From JBOCEF01 sp047610385 (GTDB lineage: Bacteria > Pseudomonadota > Alphaproteobacteria > Rhodobacterales > Rhodobacteraceae), in the NCBI GenBank assembly GCA_047610385.1, contig JBLGAC010000013.1, forward strand, positions 1-64,000: DNA of 64,000 nt. The letters run 5' to 3'. Position 1 is the stretch's first letter. Each line of letters opens with the position of its first letter. Shown here piece after piece: positions 50,880 to 59,242 of the stretch. The position numbers were made by a program, and so were the translations under genes. The notes under the pieces were generated by a model. It made no database searches. It was not told the DNA's origin and saw only the letters and a list, made by a program, of their open reading frames with translations.

Positions 50880-52456
50880 AGCGCTTTGCCGATTTGCTGG
50901 AGGCATTGGTCCATGCCCCGTCCCGCACTGCCAAGTTGCGGTTGCTGGAGGGGTATTTCCGAGCCGCCCCCGACCCTGACCGCGGCTGGGCGCTGGCTGC
51001 GCTGGCCGGGACGATGGATTTGCCGAGCATCACGCCATCCCTGATCCGCGGGCTGGCAGAGGCGCGGGTGGACCCGGTGCTTTTCCGCCTGTCCCATGAT
51101 TTTGTCGGCGATCTGGCCGAAACCGCAGCGCTGATCTGGCCTGATGCCGGCACCCGCGTGGACCCGCCCGCGCTGGGCGCGGCGGTGGACCGGTTGCGCG
51201 GGTTGGGCCGCGCTGATCGGGGCCCGGTGCTGGCGGCGATGTTTGACGCCATGGACCCGTCCACGCGGTTCGCGCTGATCAAGCTGTGCACCGGGGCGCT
51301 GCGGGTCGGGGTGTCGGGCGGGCTGGCACGGCAGGCACTGGCGCGGATCGGCGGGGTGGACCCCGCCGCGATTGAGGAGCTTTGGCACGGCCTGACCCCG
51401 CCTTACGTGGACCTGTTCGCCTGGCTTGAAGGCGGGGCGGCGCCGCAGGTGGACGCTGAACTGGCGTTCCGCCCGATGATGCTGGCCCATCCGTTGCTTG
51501 AGGCGTCGATCCCCGCCATGCCGCGTGCGGAATATGCCGCTGAGGTGAAATGGGACGGCGCGCGCATTGAGGCCGCGGCAAGCGCCAGCGGGCGGCGGTT
51601 GTTTTCGCGCACCGGCGACGACATCGGCGCGGCGTTCCCCGATTTGCTGGCGGCGATGGACTGGCATGGCTGCGTGGATGGCGAATTGCTGGTGATGCGC
51701 GGTGATGCGGTTGCGCCGTTCTCAGACCTGCAGACCCGGCTGAACCGCAAGACGCCGACGCGCAAGCTGCTTGCCGAACTGCCCGCGATCATCATGGTCT
51801 ATGACCTGCTGCATGACGGTGTGCGCGACCTGCGCCCCCTGCCATGGCACGCCCGCCGCGCGGCGCTTGAGGCATGGATGGCGCGTGTGCGCCCCGCCCG
51901 CCTGCGCCTGTCGACGGTGCTGGCCGATGACGGGTGGGATGCGCTTGCCGCGCGCCGTGAAGCCGCGCGCGGGGCCGAGGAAGAAGGCGTGATGATCAAG
52001 CGCTGCGACGCGCCCTATCTGGCGGGGCGCCCCGCAGGGCAATGGTTCAAGTGGAAGCGCGCGCCGCTGACCGCCGATTGCGTGCTGATGTATGCCCAAA
52101 GGGGGCATGGGCGGCGGTCGTCATTCTATTCCGATTTCACGTTCGGGGTGTGGGCTGATGGGCCAGAGGGGCCGTATCTTGCGCCCGTGGGCAAGGCGTA
52201 TTCAGGGTTCACGGATGCTGAGCTGGCGAAGCTCGACAAATGGGTGCGCGCGCATCTGACTGAACGCTACGGGCCGGTGCGCGGCGTGGTGCCGGACCTG
52301 GTGCTGGAGGTGGCGTTTGACGCGCTCGCGCCATCCCCGCGCCGCAAATCTGGGGTTGCGATGCGGTTCCCGCGCATCGCCCGCATCCGCTGGGACAAAC
52401 CGGCTGAGGAGGCCGACCGGCTGGAAACCCTGCGCGCGATGGCAGGGCTTGGCTGA
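50876..52456 (+). CDS. ATP-dependent DNA ligase (ligase-associated repair set)
   Basis: The ATG at 50876 overlaps the exonuclease stop and gives 526 residues. An N-terminal DNA-binding region (1-200) is followed by the nucleotidyltransferase motif EVKWDGAR with the AMP-accepting Lys225. Motifs III (DGELLVM), IV (EEGVMIKR) and V (WFKWKR) follow. It seals nicks using ATP, in place of NAD-dependent LigA. Its neighbours define the repair set. The end is followed by a strong terminator hairpin. Confidence 0.92.
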   Translation: MKRFADLLEALVHAPSRTAKLRLLEGYFRAAPDPDRGWALAALAGTMDLPSITPSLIRGLAEARVDPVLFRLSHDFVGDLAETAALIWPDAGTRVDPPALGAAVDRLRGLGRADRGPVLAAMFDAMDPSTRFALIKLCTGALRVGVSGGLARQALARIGGVDPAAIEELWHGLTPPYVDLFAWLEGGAAPQVDAELAFRPMMLAHPLLEASIPAMPRAEYAAEVKWDGARIEAAASASGRRLFSRTGDDIGAAFPDLLAAMDWHGCVDGELLVMRGDAVAPFSDLQTRLNRKTPTRKLLAELPAIIMVYDLLHDGVRDLRPLPWHARRAALEAWMARVRPARLRLSTVLADDGWDALAARREAARGAEEEGVMIKRCDAPYLAGRPAGQWFKWKRAPLTADCVLMYAQRGHGRRSSFYSDFTFGVWADGPEGPYLAPVGKAYSGFTDAELAKLDKWVRAHLTERYGPVRGVVPDLVLEVAFDALAPSPRRKSGVAMRFPRIARIRWDKPAEEADRLETLRAMAGLG

Positions 52457-52469
52457 CGCGGCACCATGC

Positions 52470-52494
52470 GGGGGAGGGCCTGACGCCCTCCCCC
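52470..52494 (+). terminator. Terminator after the DNA ligase gene
   Basis: GGGGGAGGGC (52470-52479) and GCCCTCCCCC (52485-52494) make a perfect 10-bp stem with loop CTGAC, 14 nt after the ligase stop. Confidence 0.72.
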
Positions 52495-52658
52495 TGCGCC
52501 CCCCTCCCCGTCTGGCGCTGTTTTGTGGGCGGGCGTGATCATCCATATGCCTCGTATGCTTGGCCCTGGGCAGATTGCGCGTCGGTCTTTCGCGCGATCT
52601 GCCGGACATAGCTGGGCGCGTGGCGGTTCGGGTGCTGTGGGGTAAGGCCCAAAGGTGC

Positions 52659-52954
52659 GTTATGTGCACCGACATGACTGGCAACATCGACGGCTGTTTC
52701 CCTGAAGCGCTGCGCCCCCAGATTGACGCGATGATCGCGCGCATCCAGGGGCATCGTGAACATGCGGTCTGCAAGGGCGGCGTCGCCACCACTCGCGAAG
52801 CGGATCAAGAGGCGCTGGAGATGGAGTGCGGCTTGACCAGATCTGGCAGGATGATCATTTCAGCCATGGGACGATCACGCCGCACCAGATCATGCCCACG
52901 GCGGTGGCGATCGACTTTGCAGCGCCCTATGCGCGCAATCAGGTCGGCGGGTAA
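52659..52954 (+). pseudogene. Probable decayed gene, two fragments in different frames
   Basis: Fragment 1 (about 52659-52795) reads as MCTDMTGNIDGCFPEALRP with high GC at third positions. Fragment 2 (about 52826-52954), in another frame, contains LDQIWQDDHFSHGTITPHQ and ends in PYARNQVGG before TAA, again with strongly biased third positions. A frameshift near 52800-52826 would join them. No family is recognised. The gap 52457-53169 holds this and the terminator; nothing else is supported. Confidence 0.4.
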
Positions 52955-53169
52955 CAAATGGTTAACCATTTGGCGCGCAGTCTGTGCTCAGCCGCCCGCA
53001 GCGGTCGCACCAGCGGACCTGGAGCTTGATCCGCGGGCGGGCGAGATGCGCGCCCTGAGGTCGGGGGCGCGTGGTCGCAGGGTTCGGTGGGCGCCTTTGC
53101 GGCGGGCGTCTGCCGGACCTCCCTTCTATCTTTCATCGGGGCCCCGGTCCTGCCTGGCCCGGACCTGAT

Positions 53170-53754
53170 GTGAACACTCCCGCGCACCTGATATTCGCCG
53201 CTGCGTTGCTCGCCCGCCCCGGCGCGCGGGCGGGAAACATGGCATTGCTGGCGGGTGCGACGATCCCGGACGTGTCGATGCCGGTCATGATCATCTGGCA
53301 GCATTGGGCGGAAAACCGCACCTTGCAGCAGGTGTTTGAGGAAGATTTCCGGTCAGTGTTCTGGCAGGGCGTGTTTGCGGTGGACAACTCTATCCCGCTT
53401 TGGGCCCTGGTGCTGGTGGTCGGGCTGCTGATGCGCTGGCGGCTGGCTGCCTTGTGTGCGGCGGCGGCGTTGCTGCATGTCTCGTTTGATCTGGTTTTGC
53501 ACAATGAGGACGCGCGTCGCCATTTCTGGCCGCTGTCGGACTGGATGTTCCGCAGCCCGATTTCATATTGGGATCCGGCGCGGTATGGCCGCATGGTCGG
53601 GGCGGTCGAAGGCGTGGCGGCGCTGGCATTGTGCGCGGTTCTGTGGCGGCGGTTCGATGGCGTGCGCGCGCGGGCGCTGATCGTGATGGCCGCGGGCATT
53701 GAGGTGCTGCCGACCCTTGCACTGCCCATCTTGGTGCGGTTGACGGGGGGCTGA
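53170..53754 (+). CDS. Integral membrane protein of unknown function
   Basis: The GTG at 53170 gives 194 residues with four or five membrane helices (for example ALVLVVGLLMRW and VEGVAALALCAVLW). It opens VNTPAHLIFAAALLARPG and contains SDWMFRSPISYWDP and HNEDARRHFWPLSDW, conserved polar loops that suggest a metal-dependent membrane hydrolase-like fold. Similar proteins are sometimes mislabelled as cobalamin biosynthesis CobQ; no CobQ motif is present. Function is unknown. Confidence 0.72.
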   Translation: MNTPAHLIFAAALLARPGARAGNMALLAGATIPDVSMPVMIIWQHWAENRTLQQVFEEDFRSVFWQGVFAVDNSIPLWALVLVVGLLMRWRLAALCAAAALLHVSFDLVLHNEDARRHFWPLSDWMFRSPISYWDPARYGRMVGAVEGVAALALCAVLWRRFDGVRARALIVMAAGIEVLPTLALPILVRLTGG

Positions 53755-53815
53755 TGGGGGGGCTGATGGGGCTGCGACGCACCCACGCTGTTCTCGGGGC
53801 GATCAGCGGGGTAGC

Positions 53816-54511
53816 ATGTCTCGCATGTCGATTTGGTCACGCATTGCCGACGCGCTGAGCGCCCTTGGGACCGGACAGTCCCTGGGGGATGTCTTTGAAC
53901 GTCTGCGCACCCCGCCCGAACGCACAGTCGGGTTCGCCATCGCGGTGATCGCGCTGGGCGCAAAAATGGCCAAGGCTGACGGGCAGGTGACCCGCGACGA
54001 GGTCGCCGCCTTCCGCGAAGTGTTTCATATCCCCAAGTCGGCTGAGCGCAACGCCGCCAAGATCTTTGATCTGGCGCGCACAGACGTGGCCGGGTTCGAA
54101 GGCTATGCTGCCCGGATCGCGCGCATGTTCAGGGCGCGCAAGGAGCCGTTGGAGATTTTGCTGGAAGGCCTGTTCCACATCGCGGCGGCTGACGGAATGT
54201 ATCACCCCGCTGAGGACGCTTTCCTGCGCCGGGTCTGGGAGATTTTTGCGCTGCCGGAGCGGGTGTTCAGAGCGCTTCACGCCCGCTATGCGCCCAATGC
54301 GGCACCGGATCATTATGCGGTTCTGGATGTCGATCCAGGCGCCGACGACGATGAATTGCGCGCGGCTTGGCGGCGTCTGGTGCGCCAAAGCCATCCCGAT
54401 CGGATGATGGCGCAAGGCCTGCCGGAGGAAGCGATCAAGCTGGCCACCGCACGGCTGGCGGCGATCAACGACGCCTATGACAAGGTGATGCGCGAACGCA
54501 GTGGGGTCTGA
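53816..54511 (+). CDS. TerB and J-domain protein (DjlA-like)
   Basis: This 231-residue protein has a TerB-like helical domain at about 35-150 (AKMAKADGQVTRDEVAAFREVF) and a C-terminal J domain with the HPD motif at 193-195. DjlA-type proteins stimulate DnaK. No membrane anchor is present, unlike classical DjlA. The start could also be ATG 53825. It stands alone, 61 nt after the membrane protein gene. Confidence 0.85.
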   Translation: MSRMSIWSRIADALSALGTGQSLGDVFERLRTPPERTVGFAIAVIALGAKMAKADGQVTRDEVAAFREVFHIPKSAERNAAKIFDLARTDVAGFEGYAARIARMFRARKEPLEILLEGLFHIAAADGMYHPAEDAFLRRVWEIFALPERVFRALHARYAPNAAPDHYAVLDVDPGADDDELRAAWRRLVRQSHPDRMMAQGLPEEAIKLATARLAAINDAYDKVMRERSGV

Positions 54512-54533
54512 CGGGGCGGTTGCGGGCGTCTTC

Positions 54534-54603
54534 GGGGGGCTTTGCCCCCGCTCATCCGCCCGCGAGGATGTGGGGGGAGAGGGCTTTCGCCCCCTCCCCC
54601 CAC
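54534..54603. terminator. Two GC-rich hairpins after the J-domain gene
   Basis: GGGGGC (54535-54540) / GCCCCC (54544-54549) with loop TTT, then GTGGGGGGAGAGGG (54570-54583) pairs with CCCCCTCCCCCCAC (54590-54603) with one mismatch. They lie between the convergent J-domain and P450 genes, upstream of repeat copy B. Confidence 0.7.
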
Positions 54604-54646
54604 GCCCCCCTTCCCCTTTGCGCCCATGGCTGTCGGGGTGCCACAT

Positions 54647-54718
54647 GATCGGGGTGCAGGGCGGGCCAGATGCGGGCCTGAAGGGACCGCGATGGGGCGA
54701 ACGGCACCCCGGCGATCA
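54647..54718. repeat. Intergenic palindromic repeat, copy B
   Basis: GATCGGGGTGCAGGGCGGGC starts a 50-nt segment (54647-54696) with 45 of 50 bases identical to copy A at 29014-29063. The right side (CACCCCGGCGATCA) is a less perfect complement, so the stem has partly decayed. The P450 stop codon lies inside the right arm at 54716-54718. Confidence 0.7.
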
Positions 54719-55921
54719 GCGCAGGCGTGCGGGCAAGGTTGCATAGCCGCGGAACCGCAGGCGCCCGGTGCGCGGGCGTGGGCCGCTTGGCGTCCAGTGG
54801 GGGAAACGCTTCAGGAACCCGTTCAACGCCGCCCGCCCCTCCATCCGCGCCAAGGTCAACCCGAGGCATGCATGCGGGCCTGCCGCGAAGGCGAGATGGC
54901 GGTTGGGGCGGCGCGTGATATCGAACTGGTTCGGGGCGTCGAATTTGCGCGGATCGCGGTTGGCGGCGCCGATGCACAGATGCACGCGGGTTCCGGCGGG
55001 CAGGGTCTGTCCGGCCAGCTCACCATCCGCGGTCATGCGGCGATTGCCGAGCTGGTTGGGGCTCTCATAGCGCAGCGTTTCCTCAACCGCGCCGTCTGCC
55101 AGCCCGGGGTCAGCGATCAGGGCGGCCTGCGCGTTCGGGTGATCGGCCAATGCGCCCAATGCGTTGCCGATCAGGTTGGTCGTCGTCTCATGCCCGGCAT
55201 TGAGGATGAAGATGCAGTTCTGGATCAGCTCATCAGTCGTCAGGGGGTCTTCGGACTGGATCAGGCGGGTCAGCACATCGGTGGTCGGATCGCCCGGGGT
55301 CTTTGTGCGCCGCGCGACCAGATCGGCCAGATAGGCGCTGAACGCCTCAACCGCTGCGTTGCCTTCGGCTTCTTGCGCTTGGGTCAGCACCGGCTCGAGC
55401 GCGCCCAGAATTGCCAGCGACCAGTCGCGCAGGGGTCCACGCTCAGCGTGGGGCATGTCGAAAAGGTTGCCGATCACCTCAATCGGGATGCGGGATGCGA
55501 AATCCTCGACCAGATCGACGGTGCCGCCCCCCTCCAGATCATCCAGCAGGAGATCGACCAGCCGGATCAGCCCCGGCTCCATCGCTGCGATGGCGCGGGG
55601 GGTCAGGGCACCTGACAGGATCCGCCGCACGCGGGTGTGCAAGGGCGGATCGCTGAACACCAGCGATGTGGTGTGGTGGCGGTAGAGCGGCGCATCGATC
55701 CCGTATTTTGGCCCGAATTCGGCGAATTTCGCCGATGAGAACATGGCCGCGTCGCGGTAGACGCGGGACAGGTCCTCCCACCGTGAAATCATCACTGACC
55801 CGTCGGCGAAACGCTTCAGCGGCGCGTGCGCCAGCAACGCGGCATAGACCGGGTATGGGTCTTGGGCAAAACCGGGGGGCGGGGCCGAAAGTTCGAACCC
55901 CTGTGCAAGGTTGGCGGTCAT
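54716..55921 (-). CDS. Cytochrome P450
   Basis: From ATG 55921 the soluble P450 has 401 residues. The heme loop FAAGPHACLG has the axial Cys352; the I-helix oxygen-activation motif AGHETTT is at 242-248 and ExxR at Glu281-Arg284. The closest-looking group is bacterial class I P450s. Its start overlaps the dctM stop (TGATG), so it is co-translated with a TRAP transporter. No ferredoxin or ferredoxin reductase is adjacent. The substrate is unknown. Confidence 0.92.
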   Translation of the reverse strand: MTANLAQGFELSAPPPGFAQDPYPVYAALLAHAPLKRFADGSVMISRWEDLSRVYRDAAMFSSAKFAEFGPKYGIDAPLYRHHTTSLVFSDPPLHTRVRRILSGALTPRAIAAMEPGLIRLVDLLLDDLEGGGTVDLVEDFASRIPIEVIGNLFDMPHAERGPLRDWSLAILGALEPVLTQAQEAEGNAAVEAFSAYLADLVARRTKTPGDPTTDVLTRLIQSEDPLTTDELIQNCIFILNAGHETTTNLIGNALGALADHPNAQAALIADPGLADGAVEETLRYESPNQLGNRRMTADGELAGQTLPAGTRVHLCIGAANRDPRKFDAPNQFDITRRPNRHLAFAAGPHACLGLTLARMEGRAALNGFLKRFPHWTPSGPRPRTGRLRFRGYATLPARLR

Positions 55922-57240
55922 CACGGCCCCATGGAGTTGGGCAGCACCAGCGCGATCCACGGGATCAGCACCAGCAGCGCAAGGCGGATCAGGTCGACGA
56001 TCCAGAACGGGGTTACGCCCCTGAAAATGGTCGCGGTGCTGACATCCCCGACCACGCCCTTAAGGATGAACACGTTCAGCCCCACTGGCGGCGTGATGAG
56101 AGAGATTTCCACCGACACCACCACGATGATGCCGAACCACACCGGGTCATAGCCAAGCGATACGATCAGCGGGAAGAAAATCGGCACCGTCAGCAGCAGC
56201 ATCGACAGCGATTCGAACACGCAGCCCAGCACCAGATAGATGCCTAAGATCAGCACGATCACCATCCACGGTGCCACCGCGTTTTCTGTCACGATCAGCA
56301 GCAGCGCGTCGGGCAGCCCGGCCAGATTGACGAAGTTCGAAAAGATCCACGCGCCGATCAGCACCGCGAACAGGGATGCGGAGGTGTTGGTGGTTTCGCG
56401 CAGCACCTGAAAGGTTTCGCGCATGGTCAGGGTGCCGCGCGCCAGGGCGATGACAAAGGCACCCATGGCACCCATGCCCGCGGCCTCGGTCGGGGAAAAG
56501 GTCAGGTGCAGCGGATAGAAATCAAGCGCGCCGTACAGCCCGCCGATCACCAGGAAGAACAGCAGCAGCACCGCCCACACCTCGCGCAGCGCCTTGAAGC
56601 GGTCTGGCCAAGCGGCGCGTTCCCCGGCGGGGCCGGCGGCGGGGTTCATGGTTACGGTGAATTTCACCGCCACCAGATACAGGATGATCCCAAGTATCCC
56701 CGGCAGCACCCCGGCGATGAACAGCTTGCCGATCGAGGTTTCGGTCAGCAGCCCATAGATCACCAGAATGACCGAGGGCGGGATCAGAATGCCCAGCGTG
56801 CCGCCCGCCGCGATCGAGGCTGTGGACAGGCTGTCAGCATAGCCAAAGCGGCGCATCTGCGGCATGGCCACTTTTGACATGGTCGCCGCGGTCGCGAGCG
56901 ACGACCCGCAGATCGCCGCAAACCCACCGCACGCGACGATGGTCGCCATGGCCAGCCCGCCGCGGAAATGCCCGAGGAACGCATTGGACGCCTGATACAA
57001 TTCCTTGGCCAGCCCACCCTTGTTGACGAACAGGCCCATCAGAATGAACAGCGGCACCACCGACAGCCCGTAATCCTGGGAGGTGTCGATGATCAGCCGG
57101 GACACCATGGAAATGGCACCGCGATAATTGGTTTGGTCGATCAGCCCGATCATGCCCACCAGCCCCATGGAAAAGGCGATGGGGACCCGCATGAGCACCA
57201 AAAACAGAACGGCGGCGAAGCCGACAAGCGCTTCGGTCAT
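55921..57240 (-). CDS. dctM: TRAP transporter large permease DctM
   Basis: The 439-residue protein has about a dozen membrane helices and DctM family motifs (PLFILMGLFVNKGGLAKELY and AIAAGGTLGILIPPSVILVIYGLLTE-type segments). With DctQ and DctP it forms a sodium-dependent importer of organic acids. It is 4 nt from dctQ and overlaps the P450 start by one base. Confidence 0.94.
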   Translation of the reverse strand: MTEALVGFAAVLFLVLMRVPIAFSMGLVGMIGLIDQTNYRGAISMVSRLIIDTSQDYGLSVVPLFILMGLFVNKGGLAKELYQASNAFLGHFRGGLAMATIVACGGFAAICGSSLATAATMSKVAMPQMRRFGYADSLSTASIAAGGTLGILIPPSVILVIYGLLTETSIGKLFIAGVLPGILGIILYLVAVKFTVTMNPAAGPAGERAAWPDRFKALREVWAVLLLFFLVIGGLYGALDFYPLHLTFSPTEAAGMGAMGAFVIALARGTLTMRETFQVLRETTNTSASLFAVLIGAWIFSNFVNLAGLPDALLLIVTENAVAPWMVIVLILGIYLVLGCVFESLSMLLLTVPIFFPLIVSLGYDPVWFGIIVVVSVEISLITPPVGLNVFILKGVVGDVSTATIFRGVTPFWIVDLIRLALLVLIPWIALVLPNSMGP

Positions 57241-57244
57241 AAGA

Positions 57245-57742
57245 TCACTCCTGCCCCAGCGCGCGGGGCGCGACGATCAGGGCGATGCCGCGCAGCACCA
57301 TCAGGGCGGCGGTCAGATACACGGCGTAGCCAATGAACATGGCTGGATAAACCTCTGGAATCGCGAGGTATTCGGTCACGTCGCCATAAGACCTTGCGCG
57401 CTCTGCCAGCACCATGACGCGCTCAGCCGGCCAATACAGCAGCACACCGCAGGCGATGCAGATCAGCGCGTCGCGGATCACACGGATGCGGCGCGGGAAA
57501 AAGCTGTCCAGCAGGTCGACTGAGATGTGATTGCCCTTGGCGGAGATGATCGGGATGCCGGAAAAGACCACCACGGCCATCAGGATGCGCGTCAGTTCAG
57601 TCGCGGCGGGCAGCGGCGCGTCGAACGCGCTGCGCAGCACCACATCGGCGAAGGTCATGAGCATGAGCGCGAACAGCGCGGCTGCGCCAAGCAGGGCGGG
57701 CGCAAGCTCTGCCATGCGGGCAGTGCGGATGAGGCTGGACAT
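57245..57742 (-). CDS. dctQ: TRAP transporter small permease DctQ
   Basis: The 165-residue four-helix membrane protein has the family pattern FADVVLRSAFDAPLPAATELTRILM. DctQ is the small membrane subunit of the TRAP importer. It is followed 4 nt later by dctM. Confidence 0.9.
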   Translation of the reverse strand: MSSLIRTARMAELAPALLGAAALFALMLMTFADVVLRSAFDAPLPAATELTRILMAVVVFSGIPIISAKGNHISVDLLDSFFPRRIRVIRDALICIACGVLLYWPAERVMVLAERARSYGDVTEYLAIPEVYPAMFIGYAVYLTAALMVLRGIALIVAPRALGQE

Positions 57743-57883
57743 GGAGGGCCCTCAGGGGTCGGCGTCCGGCGGGTCCTGCCGCGTAAGCGGGGCAGGAGGG
57801 GCGGACCGGGCCGGGCCGGAAAACGGACGCACGGCGGTGGAATGGGGATCGGGGCCGGCCCAACAGGGCCAGCCCCGGCGACC

Positions 57884-58891
57884 TCAGTGCATTGAGGCCA
57901 GTTCGTCGATGATCATCTGGTGCGCGGCGGCGGCGTCGACGCCTTTGGCGGCGATTTCGGCCAGCACCACGGCGGCGACCTCAGCCTTGACCGCTTCGAA
58001 CATCGCGATGTCGGCGGCCGAAACGTTGGTCATCTTGGATGCGTCAGAGGCTGCGTAGCCGCCCGCGTCCATTTCATCCCAGACCGCGCCGAACATGCGG
58101 CTGGCGGTTTCGCCGAAAACCTCAGATTCCAGCGCGGCCTGCACGTCGGCGGGCAGATCGGCAAAGGAATCTTCGTTCATCAGGATGGCGAACGACCCGC
58201 GATAAAGGCCGCCGGGCATCTTCAGCAGATAGGGCGCGACCTCTGCCAGCTTGAACCCCTGCTGCGATTCGGCGGGCATCACCACGCCGTCGGCAGCTTT
58301 GGAGGACAGCGTTTCATAGACCTTGGGCGCAGGCACCTGAATGCCGATGGCGCCGAGCGCCTCGCCCACCATTGACCCGACACCGCCGGGAACGCGCAGC
58401 TTCAGCCCCTTGGCATCTGCAAGGCTGGTCAACTGTGCGGCGGTCTGCATCTGCGCCGGGCCGTGGGTGTGCATCGCGATGACCTTGACGCCGCGATGTT
58501 CGTTCGCGGATTCGAGGTATTTTTTGTAGACGCGCCAATAGGCGACCGATGCCTCCTCAGCAGTGCCATCATAGCCCGGCAGCTCGATCAGCTTGGTGGT
58601 GACGAACCGCCCCGCCTGATAGCCGTGAAAGATGATGGTCAGGTCCGCGGCACCGTCCAGCACCAGGTCCATCATGGCGGGCGGCGGGGCCAGGCCCAAT
58701 TTCACTTCGCCGGTGACCTTGCCGTCGGTGGCCTTTTCCATCATCGCGATGAAGCGCGGCCACATCTTGGCGTTGAAGCCGTGAGTCGGCGGTGCCCACG
58801 ACGCGATGGTCAGCGTCGTGTCGGCGGCCTGCGCCGGAATGGCGACGCCAAGGGCGAGCGCGGCGGCGGCGAAAGTCTTGAGCAGACGCAT
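57884..58891 (-). CDS. dctP: TRAP transporter substrate-binding protein DctP
   Basis: This 335-residue periplasmic protein has a signal peptide ending at about residue 22 (PAQA) and a mature start TTLTIASWAPPTHGFNAKMW. The ligand-binding Arg is in LRVPGGVGSMVGEAL, the DctP-family loop that contacts the carboxylate. GGAGG lies 8 nt before ATG 58891. It is the first gene of dctP-dctQ-dctM-P450; 141 nt separate it from dctQ. Confidence 0.93.
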   Translation of the reverse strand: MRLLKTFAAAALALGVAIPAQAADTTLTIASWAPPTHGFNAKMWPRFIAMMEKATDGKVTGEVKLGLAPPPAMMDLVLDGAADLTIIFHGYQAGRFVTTKLIELPGYDGTAEEASVAYWRVYKKYLESANEHRGVKVIAMHTHGPAQMQTAAQLTSLADAKGLKLRVPGGVGSMVGEALGAIGIQVPAPKVYETLSSKAADGVVMPAESQQGFKLAEVAPYLLKMPGGLYRGSFAILMNEDSFADLPADVQAALESEVFGETASRMFGAVWDEMDAGGYAASDASKMTNVSAADIAMFEAVKAEVAAVVLAEIAAKGVDAAAAHQMIIDELASMH

Positions 58892-58933
58892 GAATGATTC
58901 CTCCCTGAACCGTTATGCTTATCGCGTTATTTG

Positions 58934-58950
58934 TTTGTTGGCATAACAAA
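58934..58950. promoter_or_regulatory. Candidate GntR-type operator upstream of dctP
   Basis: TTTGTT (58934-58939) and AACAAA (58945-58950) form a perfect inverted repeat with a 5-nt centre, 43 nt upstream of dctP, in AT-rich surroundings unlike the rest of the window. The spacing recalls GntR-family operators. No such regulator is in the window. Confidence 0.45.
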
Positions 58951-59046
58951 TAGCATTGCGTGGGCCCGGCCCCAAGCGAAATCATATTTCGTGCCGGACA
59001 CAATGACAGCATGAACGGAAACGGCGGGCGGGAGCAAGCATTGAGT

Positions 59047-59058
59047 GACCGCTCGGTC
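59047..59058. promoter_or_regulatory. TetR-like operator palindrome
   Basis: GACCG-CT-CGGTC is a perfect inverted repeat in the divergent gap between dctP and the flavin reductase gene, of the form common to TetR-family operators. No TetR gene is nearby. The 58892-59242 gap contains this, the other operator candidate and presumably two promoters. Confidence 0.3.
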
Positions 59059-59242
59059 GGTTTTGGTGCTGGGGGCCGGTTCTGATGACTGCAAAAATCG
59101 GGTGGGCGGGTGCCGTTCGCCCCCTCTCACACAGCCCCGCAGGGCGCGTTATGGGCTGTTCCGCGCGGATGGCTGGCATGTTGGGGGTCGTATTGCCGGG
59201 CTTGCGCGCTATTGTCCCGGTTTGGTAGCGCGAGGCGCGCCG

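Noticed and set aside
50405..51667. 420-residue minus-strand ORF across the exonuclease and ligase genes
   Set aside because: It is antisense to two genes with catalytic motifs and overlapping start/stop codons.
52539..52808. 89-residue minus-strand ORF opposite the decayed gene
   Set aside because: Its third-position bias is weaker than that of the plus-strand fragments, and no family is recognised.
53133..53963. 276-residue minus-strand ORF antisense to the membrane protein gene
   Set aside because: Ser/Arg/Thr-rich, with no domain; the plus strand encodes a consistent membrane protein.
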